A DNA stretch of 64,000 nt from Yaniella flava (GTDB taxonomy: Bacteria; Actinomycetota; Actinomycetes; Actinomycetales; Micrococcaceae). Location of the stretch: positions 117,982 through 181,981 of the forward strand of contig NZ_BAAAMN010000048.1 in assembly GCF_039529295.1 (NCBI RefSeq), in the 5' to 3' direction. The notes under the pieces were generated by a model. The model did not search any database and was not told the origin of the DNA. It was given only the letters and a program-made list of their open reading frames with translations. The position numbers and the translations under genes were made by a program. Shown one piece after another: positions 18,111 through 26,833 of this stretch; position 1 is the first letter of the stretch, and every line of letters begins with the position of its first letter.

Positions 18111-18638
18111 ATGACCGACAACCAGGATCCTGACGAACAGGATTTTGTACTGGATCTGGTTCGGGCACCCGAAAACGCCCGGCCCGAGGAAGCCGGGCAG
18201 GAACGTATCGCACCAGAAGGGCCCGTTCAGGTACCCGAAAATATGCTCGCGATGCGGGCGCGCCGCGTCAGAGTCGCCACGCCCACCGATGTGCCCAGCG
18301 TCCAAGAGGTCTTGCTGAACCCCGCAGGTCGCGCGTCCGACGGGCAGCCATCAACCCGCACCGTCCGTCGGCTCATGCGCGCCCAACTCAGGCTCGCCGT
18401 GAGCCTGATGGCCTGGTTCTTCGGGCTCATCGTCGCCGTCAACCTCGCCTTCCACTTCAGTCCGGCCCTGGCTGCAACCACGGTCGTCAGCATCCCGTTG
18501 GATTGGCTGTTCCCGGCCGCGGTGTTCATCCCGCTGCTGATCTTTTTGGGCTGGTTCTACACCCGGCGCGCCGGGCACAATGAGCGACTCGTGCAAGACG
18601 AACTCGCCGACTCCGAGTCGGAAGCGGTGCGCCAATGA
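18111..18638 (+). CDS. Two-helix membrane protein, probable partner of the second symporter
   Basis: The product has 175 residues. The first ~85 are acidic and probably disordered. Then follow a basic stretch (RRLMRAQLR) and two hydrophobic helices separated by a short loop, closing with FYTRRAGHNERLVQDEL. This helix pair has the layout of DUF485/DUF4212 subunits of SSS symporters. It starts three bases after the response regulator stop and overlaps the symporter ATG by four bases, so all four genes from 16612 form one operon. Confidence 0.65.
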   Translation: MTDNQDPDEQDFVLDLVRAPENARPEEAGQERIAPEGPVQVPENMLAMRARRVRVATPTDVPSVQEVLLNPAGRASDGQPSTRTVRRLMRAQLRLAVSLMAWFFGLIVAVNLAFHFSPALAATTVVSIPLDWLFPAAVFIPLLIFLGWFYTRRAGHNERLVQDELADSESEAVRQ

Positions 18639-20131
18639 TGCACACTTCGTTCTTCGCGCTGGGCGCCATCGGCTTGGTGTGCGTGGTGACCATCCTCATC
18701 AGCGTCCACGGCCTGCGCCGCAGCCGAACCACCCGCGATTTCTACGTCGCCTCGCGTCGCGTGCCACCCTGGATGAATGCGTCGGCCATCGCCGGAGAAT
18801 ACCTCTCAGCCGCCAGTTTCTTGGGCGTTGCCGGGCTCATCATGGCCTACGGCACCCACGGCCTGTGGTTTCCGGTGGGCTACACCGCGGGATTCTTGTC
18901 GTTGCTCGTCTTTGTCGCCGCGCCATTGCGCCGTTCCGGGGCCTACACGATCCCCGACCTCATGTCCCTGCGCTTCCCTTCGCGAACCCTGCGACTGCTC
19001 ACCGCCATGATCGTCGTGTTCACCGGGTGGCTCTACATCATCCCGCAACTTAACGGCGCCGCCATTGCGCTGAATGCCACCACCGGGCTGCCCGCCTGGC
19101 TCGGCCCCGCCATCGTCATTATTGTCGTCTTGCCCACCGTGGTGTCGGGTGGCATGCGCTCCGTGACCCTGGCTCAAGCCGTCCAATACTGGTTCAAACT
19201 CTCCGCGCTGCTTATCCCCACCGTCTTCATTGTGTTGCGGCTCGGCGCCGGCGAGACCGATTTCATCCCCGAACTCGCCAACGCTTTCCAAGTCCAACTC
19301 GTCAACGATGCCCATGCCAGCATGTATCGCACCGTCTCCCTGGTCGCCGCGTTGATGTTGGGGACGGTCGGATTGTCGCATGTGCTCGTGCGGTTTTATA
19401 CCAATCCCGACGGCGCAACCGCTCGACGCACCACCGTGCTGTTGCTCGGTCTGCTCGCCGGGTTTTATACCCTGCCGATGATCTTGGGGATCGTCGCCCG
19501 GGCCGTGCTGCCCGAACTCGCCGATGCACCGACAACCGACACCGCCCTGCTACAACTGCCATCCGCACTGTTCCAAGGCATCACCGGTGACTTGCTCACC
19601 GCGCTCGTGGCCGGAGGAGCTTTCGCCGCGTTCTTGTCCACCGCCTCCGGGCTTGTCGTGTCTATCTCGGGCGTTGTCTCGCAGGAATTTTTCGGTGGGA
19701 CGGTTCGCGGCTTTCGCATCGGTGCGGTGCTCGCCATGGTGCTGCCCATTGTCGCGGCCGGGTTGACCACCGATCTGGCACTCGCCGGTGCAGTCGCCAT
19801 GGTGTTTACATTTACCGCCTCGTCCCTGGCACCCATCGTGCTGTTGGCTATTTGGTGGCGCGGGCTCACCGTGCCCGGTGCGCTCGCGGGCATGATCACC
19901 GGTGCCGTCATTTCTTTGGGTGCCCTGTTGGTCGGGCATTTGGTGGAGTTCAACGGGATCACCGCGACCTTCTTCCAATACCCAGCGCTGTGGACCGTAC
20001 CGTTTGTTTTGGTCGTCACCATGTTGGTGTCAGCTTTGGGAACGCAACGACCGCCTGCCAATACCGATGCAGTCCTGGCTCGGTTGCACTTGCCCGAACC
20101 GGTCAAAAATTCGTTGGGACGGGATTCCTAA
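18635..20131 (+). CDS. Second sodium:solute symporter (SSS family)
   Basis: The product has 498 residues and about 13 membrane helices. Diagnostic segments are RSRTTRDFYVASRRVPPW, NASAIAGEYLSAASFLGVAG and HVLVRFYTNPDGATARRTTV. It resembles the acetate permease branch and is related to the symporter at 14.4 kb. It is the last gene of the kinase-regulator-small protein-symporter operon. The substrate is not determined, and a small monocarboxylate is likely. Confidence 0.85.
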   Translation: MMHTSFFALGAIGLVCVVTILISVHGLRRSRTTRDFYVASRRVPPWMNASAIAGEYLSAASFLGVAGLIMAYGTHGLWFPVGYTAGFLSLLVFVAAPLRRSGAYTIPDLMSLRFPSRTLRLLTAMIVVFTGWLYIIPQLNGAAIALNATTGLPAWLGPAIVIIVVLPTVVSGGMRSVTLAQAVQYWFKLSALLIPTVFIVLRLGAGETDFIPELANAFQVQLVNDAHASMYRTVSLVAALMLGTVGLSHVLVRFYTNPDGATARRTTVLLLGLLAGFYTLPMILGIVARAVLPELADAPTTDTALLQLPSALFQGITGDLLTALVAGGAFAAFLSTASGLVVSISGVVSQEFFGGTVRGFRIGAVLAMVLPIVAAGLTTDLALAGAVAMVFTFTASSLAPIVLLAIWWRGLTVPGALAGMITGAVISLGALLVGHLVEFNGITATFFQYPALWTVPFVLVVTMLVSALGTQRPPANTDAVLARLHLPEPVKNSLGRDS

Positions 20132-20551
20132 CCGGGTGTAATCGCTGTAACCGGGTCTAGTCGATGCTGTCACCGGGGCGTAGTCGCTGCTGGGTTCTCT
20201 TGTGCTGGTCTGGACGGTGTTCCGGCCAGCTTCTTTGCTGTTGCAACGCTCTGGAACCAATATTTTTCTCGAAAAACCGAGCGCATTATCCGGATTTTTG
20301 GGTGTTCTGCAACCGTGTCGCGTGGGGTGTGGAAAAGTCTGAACACGCAATGCGGTTATCCACAAAACACGAGACACAACAGACACAAAAGATCAACATA
20401 TGTTACACCACATTCTTTAACATTAAAAGCTCTTAAATCGTCAAACAAACAACGCCAAAGTATTGCTAACAATAGGGGTGGCAGGTAGAATAGAGACCAA
20501 CACCACCGGCTAATGAACACCCAACGCTTTCAGAGTTGAGAGGAGTCTGTT
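20132..20551. other. AT-rich intergenic region with degenerate repeats and a DnaA-box-like sequence
   Basis: No gene is visible here. Three degenerate repeats of 19-22 bases, each beginning ACCGGG, occupy 20131-20193. A perfect TTATCCACA lies at 20356-20364 and the palindrome AACATATGTT at 20395-20404, followed by about 60 bases of AT-rich sequence. The promoter and the GAGAGGAG ribosome site of the DUF222-HNH gene lie at its right end. Confidence 0.5.
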
Positions 20552-22813
20552 GTGGACCACACCCCGATCTTGCCCAACATTGGTATCCCGTGTCCCACCG
20601 ATCTGCTCAACCCCGAGAAACTCGATAGCGCTTCCCTGGGTGAAGCCCTGCATGCAGCAGCGTTTATTCTGCAATATGCTGGCAAGAAAATGGCCAACCC
20701 CAGCACGTTCACCGAGGTCCCCACGTTCTCCCAGGGCGCCGGCTCTGACTGGTCGGGTTACCAGCCCCAAACCGGTGATGAAACCAGCCACGACGATACA
20801 GACAGCGCTGGAGATTCGAAGACACCAGCCACCGTGGTGCCACCAGAACGCTATTACGACTCGCTACCCGCGATTGGGGACATGCTGTCGCAAGTCACGC
20901 AGTCTACGGATGTGATGATGGCCAACTACGCCCGCTACTTCCAAGCCGCTGAACACGACCAAGTCACCTACTTCGGTGCACCCTTTGCCACCAGCGGCTT
21001 CACCGATGCCAAACACTATCTGCGTGACACGATGAAACTCTCCGCGGCCACCGCGGCCAAACACATCGACCGGGCAGCGTATGTGACCCTGGCCCCTGGT
21101 AAGAACCCGGAAGAAGCCGCCAACCTACCAGTCTTCGCACGCATGGCCGCCGCATTTATCAACGGACGAATCCCGGCAGAAAATATCGACCGATTCATCA
21201 ACCTGGATCAGGACCTTACTGACTACGCCGCCAAAACCGGCCAAACCACCGACTATAAAAACGCGGTGTTGCAAGCCTTTGAACCCACCCTGGTCGAAAC
21301 CGCTGAAACCTCCACCCCCGATGAAGTCTCCAGGGTGAAAAAGCGGTGGGTGGACCGTATTGCGCATGCTATGAACGCTGATGGGCCCTCACCCTCCCAA
21401 ACGCTACGCAAACAGCCCGATAATGCGATCAAAACCCGGGACAACGCCGATGGCAGCGGCCACATCAGCATGCACGCCACCCCAGACCTGTATGCGCAAT
21501 TCAAAAACTTCAAACTCCACATGCTCAACCACCACGGCACCACACCAGACATCCCCGACGGAATCGCCGCACTGTTCCCCACAGGCCACCCTGGCGAGCC
21601 AACCAACGAGACAGCACTCGAAGACGAAACCGGTGCAGATCCCAGCACATCGGAAGTCGCCGCAGTCGATCACAATGAAAACGCCGACAACGCACAGCCG
21701 GCAAACTCAGCAGAACCGACAAAAGATGCCAACGCATCAGACACAGCCTCGATCGACCGTGATGAGCAACAGACCACAGCCGCTAATAACCTCTCGGGCT
21801 CAACGCTGGAAGCCACTACCGACAGTGATCCTGGCGATGCACCCGCCGACTGTGAGCCGCTCTCGGAGACGGGCACGGCATCGCATGACGGGAATCCAAT
21901 ACATCAGCCGGATATGGCTCCGTTGGGGCTCACCCCTGACAGTGAGCCACCGTTACCCAACCCGGATGCCATTGTCGCCGAAGACGAGCACGGTAACCCG
22001 ATCACCGCCCAGCGGGTCAATGCCATTGATCAGATGAGCAACGGTCAGAAACTCGGGGCCATGCTCATTGGCATGTTCAATACCCTGTTGACCATGGACC
22101 CCACAGAGGTGGGCATCAAAAAATCCCACGGCTCCAGCGCACAACTAGTGCTAGTCCAAGATATCCAAACGGCTCACCACACCCTGGGCCTACCAGAACT
22201 ACCGGCCGCAGCACAGCGGCCACCCGGAGTCGACGGCATCCTGCCGCCAGTGATCACCGCACCCAACCCCAACAATCCTAGCCCACCAGACTGCCACAAA
22301 TCCTCAGCCGATCATGATGATTTCGAACCACCACCCGATGACGATTTCACCTCACCACATGATGGGTACGTGAAGCCAGTGCACTGGACCCCATATCAGT
22401 CAGAGGTCATCAACCACGGACCAATGCACCCCAAAGACGCCGAAATCCTGGCCTGCAACGCCGAACTCGTAGGCCAAATCTGGAACGGACCAGACACCGT
22501 GCTCCACCAGAAACGCACCCACCGACTCTTCACCCCCACACAACGCCGCGCCATCCTTGCCCGAGATCGAGGATGCCAGGCGCCTGGGTGTACTGTGCCC
22601 GGCATCTATTCCGAGATTCACCACATCAAAGCATGGGAACACGGCGGCACCACCGACGAACCCAACGCCACCACGCTATGCGCTCATCACCACGGGGCCA
22701 TCCACATCGGCAAATGGCGCATCGTCAAACACCACGGCATGACATTCTTCCAACCCGCACCATGGCTCGACCCCTACCAACCCCTACTGCGCAACGTCTA
22801 CTGGAACACCTAA
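20552..22813 (+). CDS. DUF222 and HNH endonuclease domain protein (13E12-type)
   Basis: The GTG start is preceded by GAGAGGAG, and the product has 753 residues. The N-terminal ~350 residues form the DUF222 helical region (TMKLSAATAAKHIDRAAYV, FARMAAAFINGRIPAENIDRF). Then come about 130 acidic, Ser/Asp/Thr-rich residues, probably disordered. The C-terminal HNH domain (about 660-720) carries RRAILARDRGCQAPGC, YSEIHHIKAWEHGG and NATTLCAHHHGAIH, with two Cys and several His for metal. Such proteins are abundant in actinobacteria, and their biological role is unsettled. Confidence 0.85.
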   Translation: MDHTPILPNIGIPCPTDLLNPEKLDSASLGEALHAAAFILQYAGKKMANPSTFTEVPTFSQGAGSDWSGYQPQTGDETSHDDTDSAGDSKTPATVVPPERYYDSLPAIGDMLSQVTQSTDVMMANYARYFQAAEHDQVTYFGAPFATSGFTDAKHYLRDTMKLSAATAAKHIDRAAYVTLAPGKNPEEAANLPVFARMAAAFINGRIPAENIDRFINLDQDLTDYAAKTGQTTDYKNAVLQAFEPTLVETAETSTPDEVSRVKKRWVDRIAHAMNADGPSPSQTLRKQPDNAIKTRDNADGSGHISMHATPDLYAQFKNFKLHMLNHHGTTPDIPDGIAALFPTGHPGEPTNETALEDETGADPSTSEVAAVDHNENADNAQPANSAEPTKDANASDTASIDRDEQQTTAANNLSGSTLEATTDSDPGDAPADCEPLSETGTASHDGNPIHQPDMAPLGLTPDSEPPLPNPDAIVAEDEHGNPITAQRVNAIDQMSNGQKLGAMLIGMFNTLLTMDPTEVGIKKSHGSSAQLVLVQDIQTAHHTLGLPELPAAAQRPPGVDGILPPVITAPNPNNPSPPDCHKSSADHDDFEPPPDDDFTSPHDGYVKPVHWTPYQSEVINHGPMHPKDAEILACNAELVGQIWNGPDTVLHQKRTHRLFTPTQRRAILARDRGCQAPGCTVPGIYSEIHHIKAWEHGGTTDEPNATTLCAHHHGAIHIGKWRIVKHHGMTFFQPAPWLDPYQPLLRNVYWNT

Positions 22814-22879
22814 AAGTCGTCGGAGTCCTGTGACGTCAGAGCGTGATTGATCCCGCGGTCTCGCTGGTATCGTCGTTGC

Positions 22880-23338
22880 ATGACTGAGTCACATTTTTCG
22901 TCTGAAGTCCGCGCATGCACAATCAGTACGATCCGAGATATGGCACAGGCACTCCGCCAGGAAAAGACAACAGACTTTCACCAGCTGTTTGAATCGATTG
23001 GGGCGACACCAACGAAGCATCGGCCTAGCCCCGGAGAGCTCACCGGCATCGGATTAGAAATCCTCGATGGGATTTACAGTGATAAGACCCTGCGTTCTGC
23101 CCTCGGAGTCGTCCGACTACCAGATGTATCAGTCCCAACGAAAGCCGCAGCACAAGATATTCAAGGGCTCGCAATCACAGCCCAAGCCGCCAACTCGATC
23201 GACACGTTGGAAGCCGAACATGGCGAAACTGAACTATCGCAAGCAGGGATATGCCTGATTTATGCAACGGTGACGGCCATTGCAGAGCACACCAGGACCA
23301 CATTCGACACCGTCCTGGGTGAAATAGTTCCGGCGTAG
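22880..23338 (+). CDS. Hypothetical protein, single-domain paralogue of the 13.1-kb protein
   Basis: I start at the ATG at 22880, which lies six bases after a TATCGT hexamer and could be leaderless. A TTG at 22847 is also in frame. The 152-residue product aligns with residues 1-145 of the protein at 13096: TISTIRDMAQAL, LFESIGA, LTGIGLEILDGIY, and a closing CLIYATVTAIAEHTRTTFDT then VLGEIVPA. It lacks the linker and C-terminal half. The function is unknown. Confidence 0.6.
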   Translation: MTESHFSSEVRACTISTIRDMAQALRQEKTTDFHQLFESIGATPTKHRPSPGELTGIGLEILDGIYSDKTLRSALGVVRLPDVSVPTKAAAQDIQGLAITAQAANSIDTLEAEHGETELSQAGICLIYATVTAIAEHTRTTFDTVLGEIVPA

Positions 23339-23348
23339 TTGCACATCG

Positions 23349-24617
23349 TCATGCCGACTCTGTCGTAGGCTCTGTAGATTCTGCACGTCGAGCAAGTTGC
23401 CGACGCCGTAAGAAGAACGTCGGGCCCCACACGAGAATAGCGGCCAACGCCAAAGCGGTGCCCGCCAATGCTGGGGCCGAGTAGCTAAAGCCAGCAGAAA
23501 TGACCATGCCACCAATAGCTGCCCCTGCAGCATTCGCTAAATTCAAAGCAGAGTGGTTCAAAGCTGCCGCTAACGTTTGCGCGTCGCCAGCAACATCCAT
23601 CAGCCTGATCTGCAAACTTGGCACCAGGCTCGTGCCAAAGAAACCGACCAACCCAAAATTGACCACACCCAACACCGGATGCATTGACGTGAAATAGAAC
23701 GAGGTCAACACGGCAGCGATCATGATCAGCGAGAACAAAATCCCGAACTCGAGGTTGCGGTCAGCCAGACGACCACCGAACCAGGTGCCAGCGACCGAAC
23801 CAATGCCATAGACCATCAACACCAACCAGATCCAAGACGGATCTAGCCCCGCCTGTTCCGTCATCGTCCACGAAATATACGTGTACACGGCGAACATACC
23901 GCCGAAACCAACGGTCCCCATGGCAAGCGTGAGCCACACCTGACTCCGTTTCAGCGCACCCAATTCCGTCCGCGGATTGGTCGGCCGCATCTGCGTCATA
24001 TGCGGCATCAAGAACCACAACGCCGCGATAGTGATCAAACCGATGACGGCGACCAGTCCATAGGCGGTATACCAACCAAGAGCAGACCCGAGGGCCTGGG
24101 CAGCCGGTACACCAATCACAGTGGCGATGGATAATCCCATACTGATGAACGCAACGGCCCGACCGCGCTGAGCAACTGGCGCCATGGACGCTGCCGAGAG
24201 ACCGGCAACCGAGAAATACGCGCCGTGGGGCAGGCCGGCAATGAAGCGTGCCACCAAAAGCACCTCATAATCACCGGCAAATACCGAGAGTCCGTTGCCA
24301 ATGGTGAAGGCGGCCATCAAGATGAGCAGCAGTCGACGACGTGGAATCATGCCGGTCAGTGCGGTGATGAGCGGGGCACCGACCACCACGCCGAGTGCGT
24401 ACGCCGTAATCACGACGCCGGCGGTATCTTCGGTGATCTGGAAGTCTTCAGCGATCATGCTGAGCAGGCCCATCGAGACAAACTCGGTGGTGCCGATGCC
24501 GAAAGCGCCCAACGACATCGCAATCATGACGATGAGACGACGCTTTTCGCTTATTTCGGTTTGACGAGGACGCGGACGACGCCGCAGGAGACCAGATGTG
24601 GAAGAACGTTTTTGCAC
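23349..24617 (-). CDS. MFS transporter, DHA1-type, in the iron locus
   Basis: I place the start at the GTG at 24617, giving 422 residues and 12 predicted helices. A TACACT hexamer lies about ten bases upstream, which suggests a leaderless transcript. Family features are FGIGTTEFVSMGLLSMIAED in helix 1 and GMIPRRRLLLI between helices 2 and 3. A DtxR-like box lies at 24658-24676 in the divergent promoter shared with the siderophore-interacting protein. Siderophore or drug export is therefore plausible, but the substrate is inferred from context only. Confidence 0.75.
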   Translation of the reverse strand: MQKRSSTSGLLRRRPRPRQTEISEKRRLIVMIAMSLGAFGIGTTEFVSMGLLSMIAEDFQITEDTAGVVITAYALGVVVGAPLITALTGMIPRRRLLLILMAAFTIGNGLSVFAGDYEVLLVARFIAGLPHGAYFSVAGLSAASMAPVAQRGRAVAFISMGLSIATVIGVPAAQALGSALGWYTAYGLVAVIGLITIAALWFLMPHMTQMRPTNPRTELGALKRSQVWLTLAMGTVGFGGMFAVYTYISWTMTEQAGLDPSWIWLVLMVYGIGSVAGTWFGGRLADRNLEFGILFSLIMIAAVLTSFYFTSMHPVLGVVNFGLVGFFGTSLVPSLQIRLMDVAGDAQTLAAALNHSALNLANAAGAAIGGMVISAGFSYSAPALAGTALALAAILVWGPTFFLRRRQLARRAESTEPTTESA

Positions 24618-24657
24618 AACGAGATAGTGTAACAGCGGCAAGCAACAAAAGCATTGC

Positions 24658-24676
24658 TTAGGGTAGGCTAACCACA
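24658..24676. promoter_or_regulatory. DtxR/IdeR-like iron box, divergent promoter
   Basis: The sequence TTAGGGTAGGCTAACCACA matches 16 of 19 positions of the DtxR consensus TTAGGTTAGGCTAACCTAA. It lies between the MFS gene and the siderophore-interacting protein gene. Confidence 0.75.
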
Positions 24677-24750
24677 TTATTGTTGAGGGGCTTGAGCTAT
24701 ATCGGCACGTCGAGAGTGTGCCACCCCTACCCATACTGCAAGGAGCCGCC

Positions 24751-25680
24751 ATGTCGCACGCCAGCCACGGCCCGGTCCGCGGAGTCGTTGAATCCGTAGA
24801 AGACGTGTCCCCAACTTTCCGCCGAATCGTGTTCTCGGGCGAGGAGCTCAATCACCTGGCCGTCGAGCCGCCGTTCTACGACCAGCGGATCAAGCTCATT
24901 TTGCCCAATGTGGCCGGTGACCTGCCCCAGGTCGCTCACGCGTCCGACTGGTATCAACAGTGGCTCGCACTGCCCGATGCGCAGCGCGGGGTCATGCGCA
25001 CCTACTCGATCCGCGAGTTAACCCGAGTGGGAAACATCACGCGGCTCACGGTGGATTTTGTGTTGCACTTTGCCGATGACGGCTCCACCGGTCCCGCGGC
25101 CGCATGGGCTGCAGCGGCCGATGCTGGTTCGGAGTTGCTCGTGGTCGCACCGCGGCAAGGACAGCAGCAAACCGGGATCGAGTTCGTGCCGGGAGAGGCC
25201 GACGAGATCGTGTTGCTGGGGGACGAAGCCGCCGCGCCGGCGATTGCACGCATTCTCGAAGATCTGAAGGTCGCGGGTTCTTCGGCGAAGGTGTGCGCCT
25301 ACATTGAAGTGCCCACGGAACAAGACCGGTTAGCCATCGACGTTGACGACCATGCCGACGTGCACTGGTTGCCGCGCGGCGATGAGCAGCTCGGCGAACC
25401 GTTGGCGGCGGCACTTGGGTGGCACGTGCAAGAAGATGAGCCGGTGCCAGCCGTTGAGTCGGTCGATGAAGATCTGCTGTGGGAAACGCCGGTATTTTCT
25501 GCATCGGGTGAGGATCTCGGGCCGGCGATCGAGCCGAGGGCGGGTATGTACTACTGGATTGCCGGTGAAAGTGGCGTCATCAAACGGTTGCGGCGGTTTT
25601 TGGTACGAGAGGTCGGCGTTGACCGAGCGCAAGTTGCATTCATGGGGTATTGGCGTCTCGGGGTTGCCATGCGCGGCTAA
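24751..25680 (+). CDS. Siderophore-interacting protein (FAD-binding ferric reductase)
   Basis: AAGGAG precedes the ATG at 24751, giving 309 residues. The N-terminal FAD-binding domain contains VSPTFRRIVFSGEEL, the FAD-contact segment RTYSIRELTR and VLHFADDGSTGPAAAWA. The C-terminal SIP domain contains VLLGDEAAAPAIARILEDL and ends in MYYWIAGESGVIKRLRRFL followed by VAFMGYWRLG, typical of the SIP/ViuB family. It reduces ferric siderophore complexes in the cytoplasm using a pyridine nucleotide or a ferredoxin. A DtxR-like box is upstream. Confidence 0.9.
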   Translation: MSHASHGPVRGVVESVEDVSPTFRRIVFSGEELNHLAVEPPFYDQRIKLILPNVAGDLPQVAHASDWYQQWLALPDAQRGVMRTYSIRELTRVGNITRLTVDFVLHFADDGSTGPAAAWAAAADAGSELLVVAPRQGQQQTGIEFVPGEADEIVLLGDEAAAPAIARILEDLKVAGSSAKVCAYIEVPTEQDRLAIDVDDHADVHWLPRGDEQLGEPLAAALGWHVQEDEPVPAVESVDEDLLWETPVFSASGEDLGPAIEPRAGMYYWIAGESGVIKRLRRFLVREVGVDRAQVAFMGYWRLGVAMRG

Positions 25681-25715
25681 AAAAATCTGCCCAACGTGCT
25701 GACCGCAGCGACGAG

Positions 25716-25734
25716 TTAGGGTAAGTTAACTTAA
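25716..25734. promoter_or_regulatory. DtxR-like iron box 1 of the ferric-siderophore ABC operon
   Basis: TTAGGGTAAGTTAACTTAA matches about 15 of 19 positions of the DtxR consensus. It lies 42 bases before the lipoprotein gene and is followed at a five-base gap by a second, better box. Confidence 0.55.
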
Positions 25735-25739
25735 CGCAA

Positions 25740-25758
25740 TTAGGTAAGCCTTACCTGT
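25740..25758. promoter_or_regulatory. DtxR-like iron box 2 of the ferric-siderophore ABC operon
   Basis: TTAGGTAAGCCTTACCTGT has the two-fold symmetric core AGGTAAGCCTTACCT and fits the degenerate DtxR/IdeR consensus at about 17 positions. It ends 17 bases before the ATG at 25776. Confidence 0.8.
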
Positions 25759-25775
25759 CTACTCAAGGAGAGTCA

Positions 25776-26825
25776 ATGTCAAAGCTCAAGGCACCACGGG
25801 CCAAGTTGCGCTGGAGTACAGCGCTGGCCATCGGTTTCACTGCGACCCTGGCGCTCAGCGCGTGTTCGGGCGGCGACTCGTCGGATGACGGTGGCGAGGC
25901 CGGCGGTGATTGGGACCCGGTGACCATCGACAGTGCCCTGGGCACAGCGACCATCGAAGAAGAACCGGAGCGCATCGTCACGCTGGGGCAGGGCTCAACG
26001 GAAACCGCCATCGCGCTGGGCACGACCCCGGTAGGCATGGAGGAATACACCTGGGGCGCTGATGACACCGGCTACTTGCCCTGGATTCACGACGAAGTCA
26101 CCGAACGGGGCGATGAATTACCCGAATTGGTAACCGGCGGCACCGAGCTGGACGTCGAAGGGATTCTCGAGCTGGAGCCCGATCTCATCTTGGCCCCGTG
26201 GTCCGGTGTGACACAGGAACAGTACGACTTGCTCTCCGATATCGCCCCGACCGTGGCCTATCCCGAACAACCCTGGACCATCGAGTGGGAACAGCAAATC
26301 GAGATCATCGGTGAAGCGATGGGCCAAGAAGACGATGCCCAGGGCCTGATCACCGACATCAACACGCAGTTCGACGAGGCCCGCAACGAAGATTACGAAG
26401 ACGTCACGTTCTCCTATGTTTATAACGACGGGCCCGGCACGCTGGGTGTGTTCTACCCCGAAGAACAGCGCGTGGCCATGGTATCGGCGCTCGGTCTCAC
26501 CCCCGATCCGGTGGTCGATGAACTGCGCGACGAATACGATGCGCCGGGTACCCAATCCGCACTGATCGGATTAGAAAATGCCGACCAACTGGCAGATTCG
26601 GATCTGTTGTTCACGTTCTACATGGATGAGGCTAATCGCGAAGAAACCGAGGCCCAAGAGCTCTACGCGAGCATCCCCTCGGTGGAAAATGATGCGGTCG
26701 TGGCAGCCGAAGACCAAGCGTTTGTGACCGCATCGTCCATGATTAACCCGTTGACGGTGCCCTACACGTTGGAACGCTACGAACCCATGATTGACGACGC
26801 GATCGCCAACGCTCAGCAGAACTAA
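25776..26825 (+). CDS. Ferric-siderophore ABC transporter substrate-binding lipoprotein
   Basis: The product has 349 residues. The signal peptide ends in the lipobox LALSAC with Cys30 as the lipid site, followed by a Gly/Ser/Asp linker. The mature part has class III binding-protein features: PERIVTLGQGSTETAIALG, EGILELEPDLILAPW, and a helical C-terminal lobe. AAGGAG lies upstream. It captures ferric siderophore outside the membrane for the two FecCD permeases downstream. Confidence 0.9.
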   Translation: MSKLKAPRAKLRWSTALAIGFTATLALSACSGGDSSDDGGEAGGDWDPVTIDSALGTATIEEEPERIVTLGQGSTETAIALGTTPVGMEEYTWGADDTGYLPWIHDEVTERGDELPELVTGGTELDVEGILELEPDLILAPWSGVTQEQYDLLSDIAPTVAYPEQPWTIEWEQQIEIIGEAMGQEDDAQGLITDINTQFDEARNEDYEDVTFSYVYNDGPGTLGVFYPEEQRVAMVSALGLTPDPVVDELRDEYDAPGTQSALIGLENADQLADSDLLFTFYMDEANREETEAQELYASIPSVENDAVVAAEDQAFVTASSMINPLTVPYTLERYEPMIDDAIANAQQN

Positions 26826-26833
26826 CCTGAAGG

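Noticed and set aside
20356..20364. Perfect DnaA-box sequence as a replication origin
   Set aside because: Only one exact box, with no dnaA, dnaN or clustered boxes. A single 9-mer is expected by chance across a genome.
21381..22037. 218-codon alternative frame inside the DUF222-HNH gene
   Set aside because: Arg/Ser/Thr/His-rich shadow of the acidic low-complexity region. The in-frame product has DUF222 and HNH domains.
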